A stretch of DNA of 64,000 bases from Streptomyces hiroshimensis (lineage in GTDB: Bacteria; Actinomycetota; Actinomycetes; Streptomycetales; Streptomycetaceae). Below the pieces are notes generated by a model. It ran no database searches and was not told the DNA's origin. It saw only the letters and a list, made by a program, of their open reading frames with translations. This document shows, one piece after another, positions 51,886-60,289 of this stretch; position 1 is the stretch's first letter, and every line of letters begins with the position of its first letter. The position numbers were made by a program, and so were the translations under genes. The DNA lies in the NCBI RefSeq assembly GCF_014650335.1, contig NZ_BMUT01000002.1:110725-174724 (forward strand), in the 5' to 3' direction.

Positions 51886-51895
51886 GGTCTAGGCC
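51886..51895 (+). promoter_or_regulatory. Candidate GntR/HutC operator (GGTCTAGGCC)
   Basis: A near-palindromic GGTCTAGGCC sits 77 bp upstream of the FAD oxidoreductase start, within an A/T-richer stretch that is the likely operon promoter. It resembles the GGTCTAGACC core bound by HutC-subfamily GntR proteins, including DasR, matching the dre consensus at 12 of 16 positions when extended. Confidence 0.4.
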
Positions 51896-51971
51896 AAGTT
51901 TGACGGCGCGTTCACCCCCGCGTCGCCGCCCGGACCGCAGCGGGTCACCGGCCCCGAGGACCGTTCCCGGC

Positions 51972-53096
51972 ATGCGAGTCATAGTCGTCGGAGCCGGCGT
52001 GGTGGGAACCCTGCACGCCTGGCACGCAGTGCAGCGCGGCCACGAAGTGGTCCACATCGAGCGGGAGACCGAGGCCCGCGGGGCCTCCGTCCGTAACTTC
52101 GGCCTGGTCTGGGTCGGCGGCCGGGCCGGGGGCGAGGAGCTGGAGACGGCCCTGCGCGCCCGCGAGCTGTGGGAGGGGATCGCCGAGCACGTCCCCGGCC
52201 TCGGCTTCCGCCCCAACGGTTCGCTGACGGTCGTCACGGACGAGGCCGAACTGGCCGTCGCCCGCGCCGCGGCCGCCCGCCCCGACGCCGCCGCCCGCGG
52301 CTTCACCCTCCTCGGCCCCGCCGAGGCCCGCGCGCTCAACCCCGCCCTGCGCGGCGAGGGCATCCTCGGCGCCCTGTGGTGCGAGCGCGACGCCGCCGTC
52401 GAGCCGCGCACCGCCCAGCGCGCCCTCCGCGAAGCCCTGTCGGCCTCCGGCCGGTACACCTTCCTCGGCGGGCGGGAGATCCGCGAGGTCGTCGGCGAAC
52501 GGGCCGTCCGCGACGACCACGGCGAGGTGCACACCGGCGACGCGGTCGTGCTGTGCACCGGCGCCTGGCTGGGCGGCCTGGTCCGCGAGCTGGCACCCGC
52601 CCTGCCCGTGCGCCGCGTCCGCCTGCAGATGATGCAGACCGCACCCCTCGGCGAGACCCTGCCCACCTCCGTCGCCGACGCCGACAGCTTCCGCTACTAC
52701 CCGGCCTACGGGGGCGCCGCCCTCGACGCCCTGGCCGCAGCCCGCCCCCAGCCGCCGGTCGCCGCCGAGCACCGGATGCAGCTGCTCATGGTCCAGCGCG
52801 CAGACGGCGGGCTGACCATTGGTGACACCCACGAGTACGAGGCCCCGTTCGCCTTCGACGTACAGGAGGAGCCGTACGAGCACCTCGCGCGCGTCGCCGA
52901 GTCGCTCCTCGGCCGCCCCCTGCCGCCCGTCCGGCGCCGCTGGGCCGGGGTGTACGCGCAGTGCACCGACACCGCGCGCGTGGTGCACCGTGAGCGCGTC
53001 CGTGACGGCGTCTGGCTGGTGACCGGCCCCGGAGGGCGCGGGATGACCTGCTCGCCGGCCATCGCCGAGGCCACGGCGAACGAGCTGGGCTGGTGA
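51972..53096 (+). CDS. FAD-dependent oxidoreductase of the phosphonate operon (TIGR03364-like)
   Basis: The 374-residue DAO-type flavoenzyme has the dinucleotide-binding GAGVVGTLHAWHAVQRGHEVVH at the N-terminus (residues 8 onward) and HIERETEARGASVRNFGLVWVGG, a fingerprint of the phosphonate-associated branch (TIGR03364). The C-terminal FAD site is VWLVTGPGGRGMTCSPAIAE. Members lie beside phosphonatase-like genes and are thought to oxidise an amino- or N-alkyl-aminophosphonate; the substrate is inferred. Its TGA overlaps the next start (GTGA). The ATG at 51972 starts the conserved strand. Confidence 0.88.
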   Translation: MRVIVVGAGVVGTLHAWHAVQRGHEVVHIERETEARGASVRNFGLVWVGGRAGGEELETALRARELWEGIAEHVPGLGFRPNGSLTVVTDEAELAVARAAAARPDAAARGFTLLGPAEARALNPALRGEGILGALWCERDAAVEPRTAQRALREALSASGRYTFLGGREIREVVGERAVRDDHGEVHTGDAVVLCTGAWLGGLVRELAPALPVRRVRLQMMQTAPLGETLPTSVADADSFRYYPAYGGAALDALAAARPQPPVAAEHRMQLLMVQRADGGLTIGDTHEYEAPFAFDVQEEPYEHLARVAESLLGRPLPPVRRRWAGVYAQCTDTARVVHRERVRDGVWLVTGPGGRGMTCSPAIAEATANELGW

Positions 53097-53803
53097 GCGC
53101 GGTGACTTCCACGACCCGGCGCATCAGCCTCGTCGTCCTCGACATGGCCGGCACGACCGTCGCCGACGACGGCCTCGTGGAGCAGGCCTTCGCCGAGGCC
53201 GCGCAAGCGCTCGGCGTGGCGTCCGGCAGCGCGCGGCACGCGGAGCAGCTCGCCTACGTCCGCGCCACCATGGGCGAGTCCAAGATCTCCGTCTTCCGTC
53301 ACCTCTTCGGGGACGAGGAGCGGGCTCAGGCCGCCAACGCGGAGTTCGAGGCGGCCTACGGGCGGCTGGTGGACGCGGGCCGCTGCGCGCCCGTCCCCGG
53401 CGCCCGCCGGGCCGTCGAGCGACTCCGCGCCGAGGGGCGGACCGTCGTCCTCACGACCGGCTTCGCCCGCGTCACCCAGGACGCCATCACCGCCGCCCTC
53501 GGCTGGCAGGACCTCGCCGACCTCACCCTCTGCCCGGCCGACGCGGGCGGCCGCGGGCGCCCGTACCCCGACATGGTGCTCGCCGCCCTCCTGCGGACCC
53601 GCGGCGCGGACGCCGTCACGGACGTCGCCGTCGCCGGCGACACCTCGTACGACATGCTGAGCGGGCGCCGCGCCGGAGCCGGCCTGGTGGCCGGCGTCCG
53701 CACCGGGGCGCACGACGAGGCGGCCCTGCGGGCGGCGGGGGCGCACCGCGTGCTGCCGTCCGTGGCGGAACTCCCGGACGCGATCGCCGAGTACGAGTCA
53801 TGA
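53093..53803 (+). CDS. Phosphonatase-like HAD hydrolase (TIGR03351-like)
   Basis: The 236-residue HAD-superfamily hydrolase has nucleophile D17 in LVVLDMAGTTVADDG, where the AGT motif is typical of phosphonoacetaldehyde hydrolase relatives. The cap includes YVRATMGESKISVFRHLF, and the acidic loop is VAVAGDTSYDMLSGRRAGAG. The cap lysine that forms a Schiff base in true PhnX is not clearly identifiable, so TIGR03351 (PhnX-like) is the better name. It probably cleaves the C-P bond or a phosphate ester made by the upstream oxidoreductase. GTG start in GTGA overlap; ATGA overlap with the ABC gene. Confidence 0.88.
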   Translation: MSAVTSTTRRISLVVLDMAGTTVADDGLVEQAFAEAAQALGVASGSARHAEQLAYVRATMGESKISVFRHLFGDEERAQAANAEFEAAYGRLVDAGRCAPVPGARRAVERLRAEGRTVVLTTGFARVTQDAITAALGWQDLADLTLCPADAGGRGRPYPDMVLAALLRTRGADAVTDVAVAGDTSYDMLSGRRAGAGLVAGVRTGAHDEAALRAAGAHRVLPSVAELPDAIAEYES

Positions 53804-54942
53804 ACGTCCGAGCCGCGAACGTCCGGGCCATGAACGGCGGCATCCGCAACGGCGGCATCCGGTTCGACGGCGTCACCGTCGCCTACGACGCCACCGTCGT
53901 CCTCGACGACTTCGACCTCACCGTCGAGCCCGGCGAGGTCATGGCGCTCCTCGGCCCCTCCGGCTCGGGGAAGACCACCGCCCTGCGGGCCGTCGCAGGC
54001 TTCGTCCGCCCCCGCACGGGCCGGGTGCTGATCGGCGGGCAGGACGTCACGGCCCTGCCGCCGCACCGGCGCGGCATCGGCATGGTCGTGCAGCAGTACG
54101 CGCTCTTCCCCCACATGAGGGTCGAGGCCAACGTCGCCTTCGGGCTCAAGGCACGGAAGGTACCGCGCGGCGAGATCGCCGGGCGCGTCGCCGAGGCCCT
54201 GGAGATGACCGGCATGGACGGCTTCGCCGAGCGGTATCCGCGCGAGCTCTCCGGAGGCCAGCAGCAGCGCGTCGCCATCGCGCGGGCGCTCGCCGTACGG
54301 CCCGGGGTGCTGCTCCTCGACGAACCGCTGTCCGCACTGGACGCCCGGCTGCGCGCGGGGATGCTCACCGAACTCGCCCGCCTGCACCGGGAACTGCCCG
54401 GGCTCTCCATGCTCTACGTCACTCACGACCAGTCCGAGGCCCTCACCCTCGCCGACCGCATCGCGGTCATGGACCGCGCCCGGCTGCGCGACTGCGGCAC
54501 GCCGCAGAGCCTGTACCGGGCGCCGGGGAGCGCGTTCACGGCGTCGTTCGTCGGCAGTGCGAACCTGCTCGCGGCGCGCTGGTGCGGGGAGGACGCGGTC
54601 GAGCTGGACGGCGGCGTACGGATCCGCGTACGGGGCTCCGGAGGCGGAGAGGGGGAGGCGACGCTGTGCATCCGCCCGCACCTGATCGGCCTGGGCGAGC
54701 CCCCCGGGCCCTCCGGCCCTCCATCACCGGACGTGCCGGACATGAACGTCCTGCACGGTGCCGTCACGGGCCTGCAGTGGCGGGGCGCCTCCCACCGGGT
54801 CACGGTGAGCCTGCCGCCCTCGGGCGCGGAACTCACCGCGGAGGTACGGGAGCTGAGCTCCCCGCCCGCCCTGGGGGAGAAGGTGTCCGTGCACTTCGCG
54901 GCCGCGGACGCCGTGGTGCTGCCGCCCGGAGGAACACCGTGA
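53800..54942 (+). CDS. ABC transporter ATPase, phosphonate (2-aminoethylphosphonate) uptake
   Basis: The 380-residue ATPase has Walker A GPSGSGKTTALR, Q-loop VVQQYALFPHM, signature ELSGGQQQRVAIARA, Walker B VLLLDEPLSALDARLR and the H-loop YVTHDQSEAL. A C-terminal TOBE domain follows (ATLCIRPHLIGLG ... VTVSLPPSGAELTAE). This is the PotA/FbpC/PhnT layout. It energises the two permeases encoded next. It is coupled on both sides (ATGA at 53800-53803, GTGA at 54939-54942). The substrate is inferred from the neighbours and the binding protein. The first 17 residues contain repeated NVRA and NGGIR words. Confidence 0.92.
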   Translation: MNVRAANVRAMNGGIRNGGIRFDGVTVAYDATVVLDDFDLTVEPGEVMALLGPSGSGKTTALRAVAGFVRPRTGRVLIGGQDVTALPPHRRGIGMVVQQYALFPHMRVEANVAFGLKARKVPRGEIAGRVAEALEMTGMDGFAERYPRELSGGQQQRVAIARALAVRPGVLLLDEPLSALDARLRAGMLTELARLHRELPGLSMLYVTHDQSEALTLADRIAVMDRARLRDCGTPQSLYRAPGSAFTASFVGSANLLAARWCGEDAVELDGGVRIRVRGSGGGEGEATLCIRPHLIGLGEPPGPSGPPSPDVPDMNVLHGAVTGLQWRGASHRVTVSLPPSGAELTAEVRELSSPPALGEKVSVHFAAADAVVLPPGGTP

Positions 54943-55814
54943 CGCTGCGCGCCCGCGCGGGGCGTACAGGGATGATGCGGGCGGGGATGATCCTGCCGCC
55001 TGTCCTCCTCCTCGCCCTGCTCTTCCTCTACCCCCTCGCCCTCGTCGTGCGCGATTCCCTCTCGCCGGACGGCGCCGGCGGAGGCGCGCTCTCCACGCGC
55101 GCGTACAGCGACGTCTTCGGCGAGGCGTCCTTCCGGGACGCGCTCCTGAACACCATCGGGATCGCCGCCGGGGCCACCGCCGGGACCCTCGTCCTGGGGT
55201 TCGTGCTGGCGTTCGTCGTCGCGTTCGTGCCGTTCCCCGGCAGCAGGGCGCTGAGCCGGTTCATCGACGTCTTCCTCGCGTTCCCTTCCTTCCTCATCAC
55301 GCTCGCCCTGCTCTTCGTCTACGGGACCGTGGGGATGGCCAACGGTCTCTGGACGGACGTCACCGGAGCGTCCTCCGGGCCGTTCGACTTCCTGCACACC
55401 CCGTGGGGCGTCCTGCTGGCGGAGGTCACCTACTTCACGCCCTTCGTGATGCGCCCCCTGCTGGCCGCGTTCGCGCAGACGGAGACCGCGCAGCTGGAGG
55501 CGGCGGCCTCGCTCGGCGCGCGGCCCGGCCGCATCGTGCGGCAGGTCGTCCTGCCCGAGGCGCTGCCCGCCCTGGCCGCGGGCGGCGGGCTCGTCCTGGT
55601 GCTGTGCCTGAACGAGTTCGGGATCGTGCTGTTCACCGGCGCGAAGGGCGTGACGACCCTGCCGACGCTCGTCTACGGCAAGGCGATCCTGGACGGCGAC
55701 TACACGGGCGCCTGCGTCGTCGCGGTCGTCAACGTCGCCCTGTCGGCCGCCCTGTACGGCCTCTACCGCATGCTCCTCACCCGGACAGGAGCCCACCGTG
55801 CCCGCCCCGTATAG
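54939..55814 (+). CDS. ABC transporter permease 1, phosphonate uptake
   Basis: The 291-residue permease has six membrane segments and the cytoplasmic EAA-type loop QLEAAASLGARPGRIVRQVVLPEALPAL (about residues 183-210) that docks on the ATPase. It is of the PhnU/PotB type. The GTG start overlaps the ATPase stop and is preceded by CGGAGG. It overlaps the second permease gene by 17 bp, so the two subunits are made together. Confidence 0.92.
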   Translation: MTLRARAGRTGMMRAGMILPPVLLLALLFLYPLALVVRDSLSPDGAGGGALSTRAYSDVFGEASFRDALLNTIGIAAGATAGTLVLGFVLAFVVAFVPFPGSRALSRFIDVFLAFPSFLITLALLFVYGTVGMANGLWTDVTGASSGPFDFLHTPWGVLLAEVTYFTPFVMRPLLAAFAQTETAQLEAAASLGARPGRIVRQVVLPEALPALAAGGGLVLVLCLNEFGIVLFTGAKGVTTLPTLVYGKAILDGDYTGACVVAVVNVALSAALYGLYRMLLTRTGAHRARPV

Positions 55815-56619
55815 CCTCGTCCACGGCCGCGGCGCCCGCTGGGCGCTCAGGGCCCTCTTCCTCGTCCTCTTCCTGCCCCTCTTCGCGCTCCCTCTGCTGG
55901 TGATCGCGGCCGCGTCCTTCGCCACCGGCTGGAGCGGCGCCCTGCCCAACGGGGCGACGACCGCGCACTACGCGGACCTCGCGCGCGGCGACTCCGCGGA
56001 CGCCCTGCTCGTCAGCCTCCTGACGGCGGCCGCCGCGAGCGGGCTCGCCCTGCTGACCGGCACCTGGGCGGCGCTGGCCGCGCAGGCCCTGCCGCGGAGG
56101 GTGCGCAGAGCGGTGAACGCCCTGTTCGTACTGCCCGTCGCCGTGCCGTCGGTCGTCGTCGGGCTGGCCTTCCTGGTCGCCTTCTCCGAGCCCCCGCTCC
56201 TGCTCAACGGCACCCGGGAGATCGTCGTCATCGCCCACACCGTCCTGGTGACGGCCTTCGCCCACCAGTCGGTGACCGCCGCCCTGGCCCGCCTCGACCC
56301 GGCCTACGAGCAGAGCGCCGCGAGCCTGGGGGCGAGCCCCGCCCGCGTCCTGTGGCAGGTGAAGCTGCCGCTCCTGCTGCCCTCCCTCACCGCGGCGGCA
56401 GGGCTGTGCTTCGCCCTGTCCATGGGCGAGTTGAGCGCCACGATGATGCTCTACCCGCCCGACTGGCTGCCCCTGCCCGTCCGGATCCACGCCGCCACCG
56501 ACCGCGGCGCGCTCTTCACGGGCGCCGCCCTCGCCGTCGTCCTCATGGCGACGACGCTCGCCGTCCTGCTGGCCGTCTCCCGCATCCGCAGCAAAGCGTC
56601 CTACCGGCAGCCCTCCTGA
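55798..56619 (+). CDS. ABC transporter permease 2, phosphonate uptake
   Basis: The 273-residue permease has six membrane segments and the loop YEQSAASLGASPARVLWQVKLPLLLPSL (about residues 164-192). It is of the PhnV/PotC type. LSMGELSATMMLYPPDW near residue 204 is characteristic of permeases for 2-aminoethylphosphonate and iron-type systems. The GTG start lies within the preceding gene. Confidence 0.92.
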   Translation: MPAPYSLVHGRGARWALRALFLVLFLPLFALPLLVIAAASFATGWSGALPNGATTAHYADLARGDSADALLVSLLTAAAASGLALLTGTWAALAAQALPRRVRRAVNALFVLPVAVPSVVVGLAFLVAFSEPPLLLNGTREIVVIAHTVLVTAFAHQSVTAALARLDPAYEQSAASLGASPARVLWQVKLPLLLPSLTAAAGLCFALSMGELSATMMLYPPDWLPLPVRIHAATDRGALFTGAALAVVLMATTLAVLLAVSRIRSKASYRQPS

Positions 56620-56650
56620 ACCGGCCGCCCCTTCTGACAGGAGCTTCCCC

Positions 56651-57766
56651 ATGCCCAGCCCCCGCAGCCCCCGCAGCTTCCGTAGTCCCCGCGGCTCCCG
56701 CAGCCTGCGCAGCCCCCTCGCATGCGTCGCCGCCCCCGCAGCCGCCCTCGCCCTCCTCGCCCCGCTCACCGCGTGCGGCGGCTCCGCCGGAGCGGACGCC
56801 GACGCCGCCGAACTCACCGTCTACAGCGCCGACGGCCTCAAGTCCGAGGACGGATCCGGCTTCTACGACAAGGTCTTCGCGCAGTTCACGAAGCGCACCG
56901 GCATCAAGGTGAAGTACGTCGAGGGCGGCTCCGGCGAGATGGTGCAGCGCCTCGCCCGGGAGAAGGCCAACACCAAGGCGGACGTCGTCGTCACCCTGCC
57001 CCCGTTCATCCAGCAGGCCGACGGCAAGGGCCTGCTCGGCACCTACCGGCCGCAGGGCTCGGAGGGGGTCGCCGCGGGCGACAAGGACCCCGCCGGGAAG
57101 TGGACCGCAGTGGTCAACAACTACCTCTGCTTCCTCCGTAACACCGACAAGGTCAAGACCGCGCCCAGGACCTGGGACGACCTCCTCGACCCCCGCTACA
57201 AGGGCAAGCTGCAGTACTCCACGCCCGGCGTCGCGGGCGACGGCACGGCCGTCCTGGTCAAGGCCCTGCACGACTTCGGCGGCAAGGACGCGGCCATGGC
57301 CTACTTCAAGAGGCTCCAGGAGAACAACGTCGGCCCGTCCTCCTCCACCGGGCAGCTCGCGCCCAAGACCGACAAGGGCGAGCTGCTCGTCGCCAACGGC
57401 GACGTCCAGATGAACTACGCCACCATGAAATCCATGCCCCGCCTGGGCATCTTCTTCCCCGCGGGCCCGGCCGGAAAGCCCACCACCGTCGCCATGCCCT
57501 ACGCCGCCGGGCTGGTCAGGAACGCCCCGCACGCGGACAACGCCAGGAAGTTCCTCGACTTCCTGCTGAGCGACGACGTCCAGCAGCAGGTCTCCTCCGT
57601 CGGCGGCGGCTTCCCGGCCCGCAGCGCCGTACGGGCCGACGACCCCAATGCCAAGGCCCTCGCGGAGATCATGAAGGGCGTCGAGATCGTCCGCCCGGAC
57701 TGGCAGGACATCGACAAGAACCTCGCCTCCTACGTCGCGGCGTGGAAGCAGGCCACCGGGAGCTGA
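56651..57766 (+). CDS. 2-Aminoethylphosphonate-type ABC substrate-binding lipoprotein
   Basis: The 371-residue protein has an unusually Arg/Ser/Pro-rich N-terminus (SPRSPRSFRSPRGSRS), a signal ending in lipobox LTAC with lipid cysteine C42, and a periplasmic-binding-protein fold. Its lobes contain LTVYSADGLKSEDGSGFYDKVF and KVKYVEGGSGEMVQRLAREK, then TWDDLLDPRYKGKLQYSTPG. This matches the PhnS/2-AEP-binding group close to iron-binding FbpA. It should capture the phosphonate outside the membrane. CAGGAG precedes the ATG. It is last in the operon; a 10-bp repeat covers its stop codon. Confidence 0.92.
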   Translation: MPSPRSPRSFRSPRGSRSLRSPLACVAAPAAALALLAPLTACGGSAGADADAAELTVYSADGLKSEDGSGFYDKVFAQFTKRTGIKVKYVEGGSGEMVQRLAREKANTKADVVVTLPPFIQQADGKGLLGTYRPQGSEGVAAGDKDPAGKWTAVVNNYLCFLRNTDKVKTAPRTWDDLLDPRYKGKLQYSTPGVAGDGTAVLVKALHDFGGKDAAMAYFKRLQENNVGPSSSTGQLAPKTDKGELLVANGDVQMNYATMKSMPRLGIFFPAGPAGKPTTVAMPYAAGLVRNAPHADNARKFLDFLLSDDVQQQVSSVGGGFPARSAVRADDPNAKALAEIMKGVEIVRPDWQDIDKNLASYVAAWKQATGS

Positions 57767-57786
57767 CGGGAGCTGACGGGAGCTGA
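57757..57786. repeat. Three tandem 10-bp repeats over the stop codon
   Basis: CGGGAGCTGA occurs three times in a row, the first copy carrying the TGA of the binding-protein gene. Each copy would supply a new stop if the frame were read through, since it repeats the TGA. Confidence 0.8.
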
Positions 57787-57826
57787 TTAGGCTGGAGGGG
57801 CAGGCGGTGGCACGAAGAGGTGCGAC

Positions 57827-57854
57827 CCTGTGTCCCCCACCCTGTGTCCCCCAC
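57827..57854. repeat. Two tandem 14-bp repeats (CCTGTGTCCCCCAC)
   Basis: CCTGTGTCCCCCAC occurs twice without spacer upstream of the HAD-IIA gene. Together with the triple repeat 40 bp earlier it makes this short intergenic region repeat-rich. Confidence 0.75.
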
Positions 57855-57888
57855 GCCCGCGAGCGGGCGCGTACGGCAGGAGTACCGC

Positions 57889-58668
57889 ATGGCAGAGCGC
57901 AAGCCGATCGAGTCCTGGCTGACCGACATGGACGGCGTGCTGGTCCACGAGGGCATCCCGATCCCCGGGGCCGACGCCTTCGTCAAGAAGCTCAGAGAGT
58001 CCGGCAAGCCCTTCCTCGTCCTGACCAACAATTCCATCTACACCCCCCGTGACCTGCACGCCCGCCTCGCCCGCATCGGGCTGGACGTGCCGGTCGAGAA
58101 CATCTGGACGTCCGCGCTGGCCACCGCCCAGTTCCTGGACGACCAGCGGCCGGGCGGCACCGCCTATGTCATCGGCGAGGCGGGCCTGACCACCGCCCTG
58201 CACGACATCGGCTACGTCCTCACCGACGCCGAGCCCGACTACGTCGTCCTGGGCGAGACCCGGACGTACTCCTTCGAGGCGCTCACCAAGGCCATCCGGC
58301 TGATCAACGCCGGTGCGCGCTTCATCGCCACCAACCCCGACGAGACCGGCCCCTCCGCCGAGGGCGCCCTGCCCGCCACCGGCTCCGTCGCCGCGCTGAT
58401 CACCAAGGCGACCGGCCGCGAGCCGTACTTCGTCGGCAAGCCCAACCCCCTGATGATGCGGGCCGGGCTCAACGCCATCGGCGCGCACTCCGAGGGCAGC
58501 GCCATGATCGGCGACCGGATGGACACCGACATCCTGGCCGGCCTGGAGGCGGGGATGCGCACGTACCTCGTGCTGACCGGGCTGACCCGGCCCGAGGAGG
58601 TCGACCGCCACCCCTTCCGGCCCTCCCACGTCGTCGACTCCATCGCCGACCTGACCGACCTCGTCTGA
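57889..58668 (+). CDS. HAD-IIA family phosphatase (NagD-like)
   Basis: The 259-residue HAD hydrolase has D13 and D15 in [13 protein letters not shown]. The second motif is [15 protein letters not shown], the C2 cap is in the middle (type IIA), and the fourth is [19 protein letters not shown]. NagD-like enzymes dephosphorylate nucleotide monophosphates and sugar phosphates. CAGGAG at 57878-57883 supports the ATG at 57889. It follows the phosphonate operon on the same strand but is separated by 122 bp of repeats and is probably independent. Confidence 0.92.
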   Translation: MAERKPIESWLTDMDGVLVHEGIPIPGADAFVKKLRESGKPFLVLTNNSIYTPRDLHARLARIGLDVPVENIWTSALATAQFLDDQRPGGTAYVIGEAGLTTALHDIGYVLTDAEPDYVVLGETRTYSFEALTKAIRLINAGARFIATNPDETGPSAEGALPATGSVAALITKATGREPYFVGKPNPLMMRAGLNAIGAHSEGSAMIGDRMDTDILAGLEAGMRTYLVLTGLTRPEEVDRHPFRPSHVVDSIADLTDLV

Positions 58669-58776
58669 GGCCCCGGGCCGCCGCCCCGGCGCGGGAACCC
58701 TGAACCGAACGGGCCCCGTCCGGCACCGAACGGAGCAACTCGCCCACGGAGCGGATGCGCCCGCCGGGAAGAGCGG

Positions 58777-58804
58777 GTGAATCTCTGAACATCAGGAGGT
58801 TCAC
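58777..58804 (+). promoter_or_regulatory. Hairpin that hides the Shine-Dalgarno of the sortase-partner gene
   Basis: GTGAATCTCTGA (58777-58788) pairs with TCAGGAGGTTCAC (58792-58804) around an ACA loop. The helix has twelve base pairs including one G-U, with one bulged G. The GGAGG Shine-Dalgarno lies entirely in the 3' arm, which ends one base before the ATG at 58806. The fold would block ribosome binding until it is opened. Confidence 0.65.
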
Positions 58805-58805
58805 C

Positions 58806-59453
58806 ATGGACTCAGTCCGCCTTGCCCTGTGCGGTGCTCTCGCGGCCGTCGCGGTCTGCGCGCCCGCCGCGCACGCCAACGACGAGCCCGCCACCATGTC
58901 CGGAACGATCGAACTCACCCCCGTCAGCAGCCACCCCGGGGGCCAGGTGCAGCTGCGCGTCGCCGGCTGCGGCGGGAACAGGGCCACCGCCGCCTCCGAG
59001 GCCTTCGTGACCGACGCCAAGCTCGCCAAGGACTCGGCGGGGCTCTTCGCCGAGGCCACGGTCCGCGGGGCCGTGGACCCCGGCGTCTACCCCGTCAGGG
59101 TCAACTGCGACGGCTACGACGCGGTGGCCGAGGGCAAGCTGACGGTCGTCCCCCACGGCAAGCCCCTGCCCCCCTCGCGGGGCCACGACCAGGTGGCGCT
59201 GCCCCCTCAGGCCCAGGTGCCGCAGCCCTCCCCGCAGCGCGCCGTGCCCGAGCGTCCGTCCGTCCACCCGCAGGAGCAGCAGAAGCCGCCGGAACAGCAG
59301 GCGCCCGTCGCGCCCGTCCCCGCGGGCGGGGGCGGCACCGCGGCGGAGAACGCCCCGGGCACGCCCGGCCTCGTCCTGGCGGGCATCACCGCACTGATCG
59401 CCTCGGGTCTGATCTGGCACCGCCGCCGCACCGAGTCGTCCGGGCAGCAGTGA
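58806..59453 (+). CDS. Secreted protein with C-terminal anchor, class F sortase partner
   Basis: The 215-residue product has a signal peptide (cleavage near AHA/NDEP, residue 23). An immunoglobulin-like domain with cysteines in VAGCGGNRA and RVNCDGYDA forms one likely disulfide. A Pro/Gln-rich stalk (PPQAQVPQPSPQRAVPE) precedes a C-terminal membrane helix and basic RRR tail. No LPxTG-type motif is visible before the helix. The gene immediately precedes a class F sortase, a common actinomycete pairing. Its ribosome site is enclosed by a hairpin. Confidence 0.82.
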   Translation: MDSVRLALCGALAAVAVCAPAAHANDEPATMSGTIELTPVSSHPGGQVQLRVAGCGGNRATAASEAFVTDAKLAKDSAGLFAEATVRGAVDPGVYPVRVNCDGYDAVAEGKLTVVPHGKPLPPSRGHDQVALPPQAQVPQPSPQRAVPERPSVHPQEQQKPPEQQAPVAPVPAGGGGTAAENAPGTPGLVLAGITALIASGLIWHRRRTESSGQQ

Positions 59454-59472
59454 GGGAAGGCGACCGCAGCCC

Positions 59473-60138
59473 ATGTCCGAATCGCGTGCCGGCGGCCACG
59501 GCCGCCTCCTGACCGGGGCGGTGTGGGCCGTCGTGCTGCTCGCCCTGTGGCTGTGGGGGCGTGAGATCACCGACGGGCCCGGGTCGTCCGCCACCCCCAC
59601 GGCCGGGGACGTCGCCGCGGCCGGCCGGCCGCTCGCCGAACCGCTGCCCCCGGCCCACGTGCCCCTGCCCCCGGTCCGGCCCCGCGCCCTGGCCATCAAG
59701 GCCCTGGACGTGAACGCCCCGGTCGAGGAGCGGGGACTGGACCGGCTCGGCGCCGTCGACCCGCCCCCGTACGCGCGGGCCGGCACCGTCGGCTGGTACC
59801 GCAGCGGGCCGCCGCCCGGCTCGCCCGGCGCCGCCGTCCTCGTCGGCCACGTCGACACCGACAACGCGCCCGCCGTCTTCTACGACCTCGGCAGCCTCCG
59901 GCCCGGCGAGACCCTCACGGTCCGCCGCGCGGACGGCACCACCGCCGAATTCACCGTCGAGGACGTCTCCGTCTTCACCAAGGACCGCTTCGACGCCGCC
60001 AAGGCCTACGGCCCGCGCGACGCCAAGCGCGCCGAGCTGCGCCTGATCACCTGCGGCGGCGACTACGACCGCGACCGCCGCTCGTACAGCGCGAACGTCG
60101 TCGTCTCCGCCTATCTGACCGGAACCGGACGGAGTTGA
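59473..60138 (+). CDS. Class F sortase
   Basis: The 221-residue transpeptidase has an N-terminal membrane anchor (about residues 12-30) and a Pro-rich stalk. The sortase beta-barrel carries catalytic H126 (VLVGHVDTD), C194 (LRLITCGGDYDRD) and an arginine at 202 or 203. LITCGG and the short length are typical of class F sortases of actinomycetes, whose physiological substrates are poorly known. It starts 20 bp after the secreted-protein gene and is probably co-transcribed with it. Confidence 0.92.
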   Translation: MSESRAGGHGRLLTGAVWAVVLLALWLWGREITDGPGSSATPTAGDVAAAGRPLAEPLPPAHVPLPPVRPRALAIKALDVNAPVEERGLDRLGAVDPPPYARAGTVGWYRSGPPPGSPGAAVLVGHVDTDNAPAVFYDLGSLRPGETLTVRRADGTTAEFTVEDVSVFTKDRFDAAKAYGPRDAKRAELRLITCGGDYDRDRRSYSANVVVSAYLTGTGRS

Positions 60139-60289
60139 GCGTATGGGTGCTCCAACCGGGCGAATCGACCACCTGTCATCGGCGGATCACTCACCGTCCC
60201 GCGGTGGCGTGTGCCAGCATTGCAGGGACCGGTCATGTCCCGTGGGGGCGTGGGGACACCCCTGCAGGAATGCACCCGAGGGGGAATCG

